The notes below the pieces were generated by a model that was not told where the DNA came from, ran no database searches, and saw nothing but the letters and a program-made list of their open reading frames with translations. Shown here in pieces: positions 1 to 7,393 of a stretch of DNA of 64,000 nucleotides; positions within the stretch are counted from its first letter, which is position 1, and every line of letters starts with the position of its first letter. The DNA is taken from positions 1 through 64,000 of the forward strand of contig NZ_BAUT01000015.1 of the NCBI RefSeq assembly GCF_000513095.1. Reading direction: 5' to 3'. The DNA is from Halalkalibacter wakoensis JCM 9140 (lineage in GTDB: Bacteria; Bacillota; Bacilli; Bacillales; Bacillaceae_D). The position numbers and the translations under genes were made by a program.

Positions 1-120
1 TTTAATAAAGTTAAAACTAAATCTAACGCCATACAAAATGAAATATATAAACTAGCATTATTATGTTCTAAGTTAGGGGGAGGAGAAGTATTAGATGGCG
101 AACAAATCAGCTGGTCGTAA
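1..120 (+). CDS. C-terminal end of an upstream gene (recombinase suspected)
   Basis: Reading frame 1 is open from the first base to a TAA at 118-120, giving 39 residues that include the stretch IYKLALLCSKLGGGEV. It overlaps the start of the next gene at 95, so the two are translationally coupled. In Tn554-like elements a tyrosine recombinase gene (tnpB) overlaps tnpC in this way, so this is probably the recombinase C-terminus. Too little is present to prove the family. Confidence 0.4.
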   Translation, partial: FNKVKTKSNAIQNEIYKLALLCSKLGGGEVLDGEQISWS

Positions 121-784
121 ACCGAAACTTTCTGAAACAGAAGTAAAGAAAGTAATAAAAATGTTTAAAGAAAATGTACAACCAATGGGCAATATTAATT
201 TCTCAGAAATTCATCGTTATTCAAATCAATTGTATGCTGAAGGTGAAATATCGGCTTCAACATCGGATTCCTTCTGGAGAAAAAGTGGTCGTCCAGGCAG
301 GGTTGAAGTTGAAAAGGCTAATGAGATTTTTAGTGAAACAGTAGCAATTTCAAAGGGGAAAGAGATTAGAGTACCCAATGTAGTTGATTTGGTTAATAAA
401 AAATACAAGAACAAAGATGATTTATTAAAACATCTAATGTTTATGGAAAAGCAATTTCATAAATCTATAGCTAGAGAAGAAAAATTAGAAAAAGAACTTT
501 TAGTTCTTAAAGAAACTCTTCAAAAGACTAAGACTAATTTAGAAGAAGCCAGTGAAAAAAATGATAAGTTACAAGGGCTAGTATATAGACTGTCTAGAGT
601 CTTATCAGATGTATCTAGCGAAGAGATAAAGAAACAAACTGAGTATGCAATGAAAACGGTGTTTAGCACGCCTGCCGCATTTCTTAAGTTTGAAGATAAG
701 AATAAAAAACGAGAAGAACCAAAAATCCTACCTTTTTCCAAGGATGAACAAAAATCTAAGTTATCAAACCGCTTCCGAAAATAA
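95..784 (+). CDS. TnpC-like transposition accessory protein
   Basis: This 229-residue basic protein has an N-terminal part of short charged helices with the motif SFWRKSGRPGR (about residues 61-71), a long central coiled coil (about 110-170), and a basic tail. The layout of a DNA-binding head and coiled coil fits the TnpC accessory proteins that accompany the paired tyrosine recombinases of Tn554-type elements and influence insertion frequency and orientation. The start overlaps the preceding frame by 26 bases and has a strong ribosome-binding site (gggggaggag). The family call is from general resemblance, not from a search; a KfrA-like DNA-binding protein is the main alternative. Confidence 0.5.
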   Translation: MANKSAGRKPKLSETEVKKVIKMFKENVQPMGNINFSEIHRYSNQLYAEGEISASTSDSFWRKSGRPGRVEVEKANEIFSETVAISKGKEIRVPNVVDLVNKKYKNKDDLLKHLMFMEKQFHKSIAREEKLEKELLVLKETLQKTKTNLEEASEKNDKLQGLVYRLSRVLSDVSSEEIKKQTEYAMKTVFSTPAAFLKFEDKNKKREEPKILPFSKDEQKSKLSNRFRK

Positions 785-890
785 TAAAAATTATTATTGA
801 ATGTTATGAATTTTAATTGGGTACCTTATCTGATTTTAAGAAGTAATTTAAGGACTAAAGGACTCAAGGAAAAAGGAGTTAGAGAATTTG

Positions 891-919
891 TGCTCGGATA
901 AGAATCCGAGCATTTTTTT
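891..919 (+). terminator. Rho-independent terminator after tnpC-like gene
   Basis: A perfect 9-bp stem (tgctcggat / atccgagca) with a 4-nt loop is followed by seven T. It ends the transposition operon and separates it from the cargo genes. Confidence 0.85.
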
Positions 920-992
920 ATTCTAAAGGTAGTTCCTATAGCCTATAAAACAGTGCTATAATTTAGCTAATACCAAATTTTGGGGGTGTATT

Positions 993-1643
993 ATGGATTT
1001 CATTACAAATCTTTCATGGTATGGTTTTGCAATTTTATTAATCATTTGCAGTGCATTGAATTTTTTTGGTCATCACGCAAAGGGTACTAATAGCAAGACT
1101 TTATCGTTGATTGGTGGGATTTTCTCTTGGGTATTTCTTATTGTTAATTTTATTTTTACAGGTTGGATAGGAGGTATTTCGTTAATTGTACTCTTTTATT
1201 TATTTTTGAATCACTTAGGGAATAGGTTGGCTTTTTTATTGTTTAAAATGTTTCATCCTGAAGCTGTTTATTTAACTTATGGTTTGTTTAAATTAAGAAG
1301 TCAAGAAATAGATAAAAATAGAAACCAGTCTTATGATGATATGGTGAAGACCCTGGCTGATAATATTAGGAGTGGAACTGTAGATAAAGAGAAAGAAAAT
1401 TTTATTTCGGGGGTTAAAAGTAACGGAGTTATCTTGCAAACTTTGAAACAGTTTGGTGAAAATGAAAGCAAGATTGATGACATGCATAATGTGCTTTCTA
1501 GGCAAGGCGTTGGAGATTTTATAGTGAAATGTAGTATTTCCAATCCTACTTTAATCAGAGATTTCATGTTGTTAGAGAGTAAAGGGGTATCAGAAGAAGA
1601 GATTGCATTTTACTTTATAGATAGATTAGGTGGGGCAGTTTAA
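993..1643 (+). CDS. Cargo membrane protein of unknown function
   Basis: No family is recognised. The 216-residue product has three predicted membrane segments (about residues 10-28, 36-56 and 58-76) and then a soluble, charged, helical C-terminal domain of roughly 140 residues. The start follows a gggggtg ribosome-binding site. It begins 70 bases after the transposition-operon terminator and is followed 20 bases later by the next cargo gene on the same strand, so the two are probably co-transcribed. As the cargo of a mobile element, the pair could be an accessory system such as defence or competition, but nothing in the sequence proves that. Confidence 0.55.
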   Translation: MDFITNLSWYGFAILLIICSALNFFGHHAKGTNSKTLSLIGGIFSWVFLIVNFIFTGWIGGISLIVLFYLFLNHLGNRLAFLLFKMFHPEAVYLTYGLFKLRSQEIDKNRNQSYDDMVKTLADNIRSGTVDKEKENFISGVKSNGVILQTLKQFGENESKIDDMHNVLSRQGVGDFIVKCSISNPTLIRDFMLLESKGVSEEEIAFYFIDRLGGAV

Positions 1644-1663
1644 CGTGGTTAGGAGGTGTTTCT

Positions 1664-2431
1664 TTGGACAAAAAAGTGTTGGAACGTAAATTGAACATAT
1701 CGAAGAATGGCGGGAAGCTAAGAAAGTATATTAAAGAAAAAGATGTTATTTGCATGAAGAATTCAGCGCAATTAGCAAACATTATGTCATGGTATCAAAA
1801 GTTTAATATCTTTGAAATGGATAGAAATGCAGGGATGCCTGTGATAAGTGGTTCCGTAGTATTAGAGGGTGATACTCAAACGGTAATTTCGTTTGAACAT
1901 GAGAAGTATGACGGAATAAAGGTAGAGAAATACAGGAAAAAAGGTGATGAATATAGCCTGTTTTATTCTGCTACCGTCCACTCTACAACAGATAAAAAGG
2001 GCTTCGAGATATCATTCTCAATGGAAGAAGATGAAGAAGCAACCGTCAAGCATGTGGCGTTTGATTATTTAGGAGTCCTTTCGTTAATGGTGTTCATGGT
2101 CTATTTTGAAGACAAACAATACGTTAAACAAAAGAATGTGGTAACTCTTAAATCAAAGACAAAGAAAAAGACTGGTAATACATCAACAAGAAAATTAACA
2201 AGAACAATTCTTGAGATAAGTGACTCTCCAAATTTAAATGAAGACTTGGATAAAGGTTTTGATATTAAGACCTATGAGCGTCATGTTGCGTCCTGGACAA
2301 GGCGAGGGCATTTCCGTACTATTAAAACAAAAGACGGAAAAAAGAAGGTTTGGATAAAACCTCAGATATGTTTTGCTAGTGACCATGTGGTTGGAGCAAC
2401 GAAACAGGGTGTTTACAAAAAGAAAGAATAA
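1664..2431 (+). CDS. Cargo protein of unknown function, basic C-terminal domain
   Basis: The 255-residue product starts at a TTG codon eight bases after a strong aggaggtg site. Residues 1-140 are mixed alpha/beta without a recognised domain. A lysine-rich linker (about 160-180) precedes a basic C-terminal block with RGHFRTIKTKDGKKKVWIKP (about 217-236). Blocks of this RGHxRT...WIKP type occur in uncharacterised proteins of Gram-positive phages and integrative elements (established only as a recurring pattern, from memory). It is probably co-transcribed with the membrane protein before it. Function unknown. Confidence 0.55.
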   Translation: MDKKVLERKLNISKNGGKLRKYIKEKDVICMKNSAQLANIMSWYQKFNIFEMDRNAGMPVISGSVVLEGDTQTVISFEHEKYDGIKVEKYRKKGDEYSLFYSATVHSTTDKKGFEISFSMEEDEEATVKHVAFDYLGVLSLMVFMVYFEDKQYVKQKNVVTLKSKTKKKTGNTSTRKLTRTILEISDSPNLNEDLDKGFDIKTYERHVASWTRRGHFRTIKTKDGKKKVWIKPQICFASDHVVGATKQGVYKKKE

Positions 2432-2460
2432 GTATTCTTGCAGTTTGCAAATAAATTGAA

Positions 2461-2513
2461 AATAGAGCGAAAAAAGACCAGTTTTTGTTGGTCGTTTTTC
2501 GCTCTATTTTTTT
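2461..2513. terminator. Bidirectional terminator between convergent cargo genes
   Basis: A 20-bp stem with a single mismatch (aatagagcga... / ...tcgctctatt) closes a short loop and has a T run on the plus side and A-rich sequence on the other. It sits between the 255-residue plus-strand gene and the convergent minus-strand gene, whose stop codon overlaps its edge. Confidence 0.85.
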
Positions 2514-3022
2514 ATTTTAAAGTTATTTTTTATTGTTTTCCAAGTTCCTGATTTAGAAACGAGTAATGATTCTATGACTGTAGTGGTAATAGGGTCAATT
2601 TCTTTGATGTTGCTGTTAACCCTGCCTTTGATTTTTATATAAAGGGCTTGAGCAACAGCAGATACTGGATTTTCGCCTTTTTTAGAGTAAGAATAATAAA
2701 TATTAATATAGCTTCTTATATAATCATTAACTTCTGTTCCAGCATTTTTTAGTATGTAATCTTTTAAGCAGTTTATTACGTTTTTGTCCTGTGGAGATAG
2801 ATTTATTATTGCTTGTGTTTCTAAAGCCAAGGCGGCAATGAATATATCGTATCTAATTAAATCTTCTTCATTACTTGAAAGGTTTTGTGGAAGTGAAAAA
2901 TATTCGTGAAGTAATTCTAGGTCTGAAGTAATGTTTTTACGAATTCCATCATGCAAAGTTTGAAATAAAAGAATCGCAGCATCCTGTTGAGAAATCTTCT
3001 TTTTAAATAAATTTATAGGCAT
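2504..3022 (-). CDS. Cargo protein of unknown function (172 aa)
   Basis: The product is a soluble, mostly helical protein of 172 residues, with no signal peptide, membrane segment or recognised motif. Its start is preceded by a clear ggaggtg site (on the minus strand, just above 3022). It converges on the other two cargo genes and shares their terminator, so it is transcribed separately, from the right end of the element inward. It is the last gene before the element boundary inside lemA. Function unknown. Confidence 0.5.
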   Translation of the reverse strand: MPINLFKKKISQQDAAILLFQTLHDGIRKNITSDLELLHEYFSLPQNLSSNEEDLIRYDIFIAALALETQAIINLSPQDKNVINCLKDYILKNAGTEVNDYIRSYINIYYSYSKKGENPVSAVAQALYIKIKGRVNSNIKEIDPITTTVIESLLVSKSGTWKTIKNNFKIKK

Positions 3023-3361
3023 AAAACACCTCCAAAGAAAAGAATGTAATTATCTTAATTTTACCACATTTGAAAATGGCATTGGACAGTTATTCAGGTG
3101 ACATTTATTTGCTATAGGATTTGGTTTTGTATTATTTGAATCAAGTTAAGAAAAATAGAAAAAGTCGGTAGGGGTAAAAAATTAAATTTAGCTTTATTTC
3201 AATTCAGGAGTGCAAAATTTTCATTAATTAGTTCAATAATTTTGCGAGTTTATTTTTCATTTATAGTAATACATAGATAATTTTGACCAAATCAAATGGG
3301 CGAAATATAAAATAATATTTAAAGCACAGACTTTTTAAGTTTTGACCAATTGGTTTTGTAC
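3023..3361. other. Non-coding right end of the mobile element
   Basis: This AT-rich stretch has no convincing gene. It holds the promoter region of the 172-residue cargo gene, an inverted repeat gcaaaatt/aattttgc (3212-3219 and 3238-3245), and two direct copies of ttttgaccaa (3281-3290 and 3340-3349). The repeats lie close to the junction with lemA and could be recombinase binding sites. Confidence 0.5.
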
Positions 3362-3748
3362 CTATAAGGTTCCTGATAATTCCTCTTGAAGCATGTTAAA
3401 ATTCTTGCTCGCTTTTAAATCGGGGTAAGCTTCTCTAAGAGCAAACAGTTGGCGTAGGGCACCAGACAGTTCGTTGTTTGCTTCAATTTGTTCTTGTCTG
3501 CTACTACCAGGAGCTGTAATTTGGTTTCGTAATTCCACCACTTTTGCCAGTGTTTCTTGCTCGTGCTTGGCATAACCTTTTACAGTTTCAACGAGGTTTG
3601 GAATTAAATCAAAACGTCTTTTTAATTGCACATCAATTTGTGCCCAAGATTCTTCTACCCAATTTCGATATTTCACAAGACTGTTGTAACTAGAAACCCA
3701 AAATAATACGAGGATGATCACTAAACCAATTGCAATAAGAAATCCCAT
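3362..3748 (-). pseudogene. lemA: lemA, truncated by element insertion
   Basis: LemA family proteins are small membrane-anchored proteins of about 180-190 residues with an N-terminal membrane helix and a long helical bundle, of unclear function. Here residues 1-19 form the membrane helix, and the family block with RRFDLIPNLVETVKGYAKHE (about 43-62) and the later LFALREAYPDLKAS are intact. After ELSGT (residue 127) the frame gives one Leu and a stop, and the following 300 bases contain no remaining LemA sequence in any frame. About 60 C-terminal residues are therefore missing. The ribosome-binding site (aaggagtg) is intact, so a shortened protein could still be made. Confidence 0.8.
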
Positions 3749-3844
3749 TTATGTCACTCCTTTCTTTTGTAACTGTTACATACGAAAAAGACAACGTTCG
3801 GTTTCATGTTCTCTTAGTATATTCTCAATACGTTTAAAATATCG

Positions 3845-4207
3845 TTAATGATTAGTAAGTTCGTTTATGGCATCCTCTAAGTAAGAAAGAAAATGGGGAG
3901 TTCGTTCATCATCCATCTTATTTTTTATTGTTTGTTTGATTCGGATAAAATTATCGAGAAGATGCTCTGTCTTCATTCCTCTGCTTACTAACACGTTATT
4001 TAACCAAATCGCATATTCAGTAAAGATTTTTGATTGTTTCATTAAATAGGCAGTTTCTAAATGGTTAAAGTGGTGTTCGTTGTCTTCTCTGCACTTAATC
4101 TTTCCACGTTCGCCAAATCTCTCTTCAAGCTCAGGGTAAGTGGTGTAAATACCATCAATGATTTCATCTATGAGACCGGGATATTGCTCAAATGGAAAAG
4201 TAGTCAT
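3845..4207 (-). CDS. Small helical protein, partner of heme monooxygenase-like gene
   Basis: The 120-residue product is predicted all-helical and rich in histidine (EHHFNHLE around residues 43-50). No family is recognised with confidence. Its start codon overlaps the stop of the upstream monooxygenase-like gene by four bases, which implies coupled translation and a shared task. The histidine cluster could bind a metal or heme, but this is only a guess from composition and neighbour. Confidence 0.45.
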   Translation of the reverse strand: MTTFPFEQYPGLIDEIIDGIYTTYPELEERFGERGKIKCREDNEHHFNHLETAYLMKQSKIFTEYAIWLNNVLVSRGMKTEHLLDNFIRIKQTIKNKMDDERTPHFLSYLEDAINELTNH

Positions 4208-4509
4208 TCTGCCACCACCTCGTACTGATGAACTTCTGGAATAATAGAGGCAAGCTCTTGATCAGGATACTTTTTTTCTAATTCGTGAATGTCTTTAAAC
4301 TCCTTGCTTCTTACCCAGTTTAAATAATTTTCCTTATTATCCCACTCAAGATGAACGGTTATTTCACCTTTTCGTTTAGAATTTTGCAGCAAGCGGAAGG
4401 CAACAAACCCAACTGCTTTGTCTACCTTTCTTGAACGGTTTTTGTATATTTGAATGACTTCTTCCGCTTTTTCTTCTGGTACTTTAAATGTAGAATGAAC
4501 AATGTACAT
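4204..4509 (-). CDS. Antibiotic-biosynthesis-monooxygenase / IsdG-like protein
   Basis: This 101-residue protein has the ferredoxin-like fold pattern of the ABM domain family that includes the heme-degrading enzymes IsdG, HmoA and HmoB. Trp65 and His75 have the 10-residue spacing of the catalytic Trp and His. The third residue of the triad, an Asn near position 6-7 in IsdG, is replaced here by Ser/Thr (VHSTFK). The start at 4509 is preferred over a longer frame from 4536 because it has an aaaggaagag site at correct spacing. It heads a two-gene operon. Heme degradation is possible but uncertain because of the missing Asn. Confidence 0.65.
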   Translation of the reverse strand: MYIVHSTFKVPEEKAEEVIQIYKNRSRKVDKAVGFVAFRLLQNSKRKGEITVHLEWDNKENYLNWVRSKEFKDIHELEKKYPDQELASIIPEVHQYEVVAE

Positions 4510-4716
4510 ATTTCTCTTCCTTTCTCTTTGTATCAACTAATCGTAACATGTTTATAAATTAGGATGAAATTATATTTCATACCCGAAGTACTTTGAAAGG
4601 TTTTTTATGATTTAGATTTCTTATCAAGTCCGTTCCATTGCGCTTTAAGCTATAATCTTTGTGAAAACAGTCTTACTGAAAAAATGAATGTGAAATTGAA
4701 AAAGGAGTTATGGTAA

Positions 4717-5886
4717 ATGTTGATGTTAATCAAAAAAGGTGAAGTGTATACACCAAGCTTTATAGGGAAAAAGGATTTATTGATTGCAGGAGGCAAAATC
4801 ATCGCGATTGAAGATCAGATTGATTTGAACAGTTTGTCGATTGATGTTCAAGTGATCGATGGAGAGGGATTTTTGGTTATGCCTGGGTTTGTTGATGGGC
4901 ATGTTCATATTATTGGGGGTGGAGGAGAAGGCGGTTTTAAAACACGCACACCAGAATTAATGATAAGTCAGGCGACGATAGCTGGTGTGACAACAATGGT
5001 TGGAGTCATCGGAACAGATGGTACGAGCAGGACAATGCCAGATTTAATTGCGAAAGCTAAAGGGCTAACTGAGGAAGGAATTACTTGTTATGTACATATA
5101 GGTTCATATCAAGTCCCGATTCAACCATTAACTGATTCCTTACAAAGTGACCTGTTGTTAATTGATCAAATTATTGGGATTGGGGAAGTGGCGATATCAG
5201 ACCATCGTTCTTCACAGCCAACAGTAGAAGAGATAAGTAGGCTGGCCGCTTATGCAAGGGTCGGGGGAATGCTTTCTGGAAAAGGAGGCATTGTGAATGT
5301 CCATGTAGGCGACAGCAAACAAACACTTTCCATTTTAAATGAAGTAATTGACTCAACAGATATTCCTATTACTCAATTTTTACCAACTCATATTAATCGG
5401 AATGCGTATTTGTTTGATGCTGGTATACAGTATGCCAAAAAAGGTGGATACATTGATTTTACAACGAGCACGATTCCAAAATTTTTGGGGGACGGAGAGG
5501 TGAAATGCAGTCAAGCTCTAAAAAGGGCATTACTAGCAGGGGTTTCCATTGAACAAATAACCTTTACGTCTGATGCACAGGGAAGTTTGCCAGATTTTGA
5601 TGAAAGTGGCAACTTGATTGGGATGCAAATCGGACAGGTTTCATCGTTATTTCAAGAAGTAAGAGATGCGGTATTAACTGAAGGAGTGGAGTTAGAAACA
5701 GCCTTAAAAGTAATTACGAAAAATCCTGCTTCAATTTTAAACATTCCTGGAAAAGGAGAACTTGCTGTTGGAAATGATGGCGATGTTGTTTTAGCAACAA
5801 AAGATTTACACATTCATTCCGTTATTGCTAAGGGACAGCTTATGGTTGAAGGCGGGAAGCCTGTTGTGAAAGGAACGTTTGAGTAA
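4717..5886 (+). CDS. iadA: Isoaspartyl dipeptidase (beta-aspartyl peptidase)
   Basis: IadA hydrolyses beta-aspartyl dipeptides that come from damaged proteins containing isoaspartate. The 389-residue length is normal for the family. The amidohydrolase metal motif HVH is at residues 62-64, followed by a glycine-rich IIGGGGEGG; later blocks FLPTHINRN and TSDAQGS supply further metal and active-site residues. The start has an aaaggag site about 14 bases upstream. It stands alone, with a terminator at 6072-6117. Confidence in the family is high. Confidence 0.9.
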   Translation: MLMLIKKGEVYTPSFIGKKDLLIAGGKIIAIEDQIDLNSLSIDVQVIDGEGFLVMPGFVDGHVHIIGGGGEGGFKTRTPELMISQATIAGVTTMVGVIGTDGTSRTMPDLIAKAKGLTEEGITCYVHIGSYQVPIQPLTDSLQSDLLLIDQIIGIGEVAISDHRSSQPTVEEISRLAAYARVGGMLSGKGGIVNVHVGDSKQTLSILNEVIDSTDIPITQFLPTHINRNAYLFDAGIQYAKKGGYIDFTTSTIPKFLGDGEVKCSQALKRALLAGVSIEQITFTSDAQGSLPDFDESGNLIGMQIGQVSSLFQEVRDAVLTEGVELETALKVITKNPASILNIPGKGELAVGNDGDVVLATKDLHIHSVIAKGQLMVEGGKPVVKGTFE

Positions 5887-5922
5887 CTGAAATCTTAAAT
5901 AGCTGTTTAATTTCTTAGCTCG

Positions 5923-6048
5923 TAGTGAAATGGAGCGAAAGTCACTCACTCCTGCGGGAAAAAGAGGTAAGGGCGAGACCCCACAGGCGCAGCCGAGGAG
6001 GCTCGGCACCTCTTTGCGGGTGCGAGTGGCTGCAGCGCAATGGAACGG
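5923..6048 (+). repeat. Palindromic intergenic repeat, family A, full copy
   Basis: About 126 bases running from agtgaaatggagcgaaa to caatggaacgg, with the internal blocks actcctgcggga, cccacaggc and gaggaggctcg. Related copies are at 11559-11692 and 18349-18461, with fragments elsewhere, always between genes. It is markedly richer in G+C than its surroundings and can fold on itself. Confidence 0.75.
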
Positions 6049-6071
6049 AACATGGTAAGAACACGTCCATA

Positions 6072-6117
6072 AAATAAACAGATAGTGGAAAACCAGTCCT
6101 CTATCTGTTTATTTTTA
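6072..6117 (+). terminator. Terminator downstream of iadA
   Basis: A 14-bp stem (aaataaacagatag / ctatctgtttattt) with a 15-nt loop and a T-rich tail. Confidence 0.75.
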
Positions 6118-6127
6118 TGAGTTTATT

Positions 6128-6141
6128 TGATAACGCTTACA
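6128..6141 (+). promoter_or_regulatory. cre-like CcpA site
   Basis: tgataacgcttaca fits the catabolite-responsive consensus TGWNANCGNTNWCA at every fixed position. It lies about 95 bases upstream of the acyl-CoA dehydrogenase start, where CcpA would repress amino-acid or fatty-acid degradation when sugar is plentiful. The match is seen directly; the function is inferred. Confidence 0.6.
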
Positions 6142-6196
6142 ATGTTGTCATGACTGGGATAGAACAAACGTATAGTGGAGATATAGATATTCGTAA

Positions 6197-6210
6197 TGAG
6201 CGATCGCTCA
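6197..6210. promoter_or_regulatory. 14-bp perfect palindrome, candidate TetR-type operator
   Basis: tgagcgatcgctca reads identically on both strands and lies 23 bases upstream of the acyl-CoA dehydrogenase start codon, just before its ribosome-binding site. Fatty-acid and branched-chain degradation operons in Bacilli are commonly controlled by TetR-family repressors that bind palindromes of this kind. No regulator gene is present in the window. Confidence 0.5.
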
Positions 6211-6232
6211 ACACATCTAAGGGGGAACGTAC

Positions 6233-7377
6233 ATGGAATTTGAGCTAACGAGAGAACAACAGATTGTTCAAGATATGGTTCGTGATTTTGCTCGAAGGGA
6301 GATTGCCCCACATGCTGAAAAGTGGGATCAAGAAGCGATTTTTCCAAAAGACGTATTTAAAAAGATGGGAGAGCTAGGATTGTTAGGTTTGCCTTTCCCA
6401 GAGCAATACGGGGGCTCAGGTGCAGATACGATTACGTATGCTATTGCTGTGGAAGAGATAGGCCGGGCTTGCGGAGGGACGGGACTGAGTTATGCAGCAG
6501 CTGTATCCCTTGGAGCGAGCCCGCTTTATTATTTTGGAACAGAAGAGCAAAAACAGGAGTTTCTTGTCCCATTAGCCAAAGGGGAAGCGCTCGGTGCATT
6601 CGGATTAACAGAACCGAATGCTGGTTCAGACGCAAAAGGAACGAGAACAACAGCAGTACTTGATGGAGATGAATATGTCCTAAATGGGGAAAAATGTTGG
6701 ATCACCAATGCAGCTATGCCAAATGCGTCATTGTGACTGCTGTAACAGGGGAAAGTGAAAATGGCAAAAAACAAATATCTGCCTTTATTGTTCCTACCGG
6801 GACAAAAGGGTTTGAAATAAGGTGCAATTACGACAAGATGGGTGTTCGTGCATCGAATACGTGTGAATTGGTTCTAAAAGATGTGAGGGTTCCAAAGAGT
6901 CATTTATTAGGAGACCCCTCAAAGGGATTTAAACAATTTCTCTTTACGTTAGATGGAGGAAGGATTTCCATTGCGGCGTTAGCTCTAGGAATTGCACAAG
7001 CAGCTTTTGACAAGGCGCTAGCGTATGCAAAAGAACGCAAACAATTTGGTCAAACGATCTCTAGCTTTCAAGCGATTCAATTTAAGCTTGCAGATATGGC
7101 GATGGAAATAGAGTTAGCAAGAAACATGGTGTTAAAAGCGGCTTGGCTTAAGGATCAAAAGAAACCATTTTCAAAAGAAGCTGCTTTTGCAAAGCTATTT
7201 GCTTCTGAAACAGCTACAAAAGTTTGCAACCAAGCACTGCAAATCCATGGAGGGTATGGTTATATGCGCGAATATGGAATTGAGAGAATGCTGCGCGACG
7301 CAAAGCTAATGGAAATTGGGGAAGGGACTTCGGAAATTCAGCGTCTCGTTATTGCTAGGCATTTAGGGTGCTTATAA
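6233..7377 (+). pseudogene. Acyl-CoA dehydrogenase, frameshifted
   Basis: This FAD enzyme oxidises an acyl-CoA to its 2-enoyl-CoA. The two halves together give about 381 residues, normal for the family. The FAD/substrate block FGLTEPNAGSDAKGT is in the first half and the C-terminal QIHGGYGYMREYGIERMLRD and GEGTSEIQ in the second; the Glu of GEGTS is the catalytic base of the short-chain and YngJ-like enzymes. The frame is lost near 6712: ITNA should continue into SYAKC, and restoring one A (gcagc to gcaagc) repairs it. It is the first gene of the carboxylase operon, so its substrate may be isovaleryl-CoA or another short branched acyl-CoA. A sequencing error is likely. Confidence 0.8.
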
Positions 7378-7393
7378 CAAAGGAGGGGGTGCC

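Larger units (their letters stand above)
1..3369 (+). mobile_element. Right part of a Tn554-like element inserted in lemA
   Basis: The span holds the tail of an upstream gene, a TnpC-like gene, three genes of unknown function and an AT-rich end, and it stops exactly where a LemA reading frame on the minus strand loses its family sequence (about 3368). The left end and the recombinase genes lie outside the window. Tn554-type elements encode two tyrosine recombinases plus TnpC and lack classical inverted terminal repeats, which fits what is seen here. The assignment to that family rests on the TnpC-like gene and the overlap with the upstream frame, so it is an inference; the break in lemA is seen directly. 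Confidence 0.6.
5887..6232. other. Intergenic region: repeat, terminator, regulatory sites
   Basis: No gene is seen. In order, it holds a copy of palindromic repeat family A (5923-6048), the iadA terminator (6072-6117), a cre-like site (6128-6141) and a 14-bp palindrome (6197-6210) upstream of the acyl-CoA dehydrogenase operon. Confidence 0.6.

Noticed and set aside
5806-6009. Minus-strand frame across repeat A, and similar frames at other repeat copies
   Set aside because: Generated by the GC-rich repeat; no start signals.
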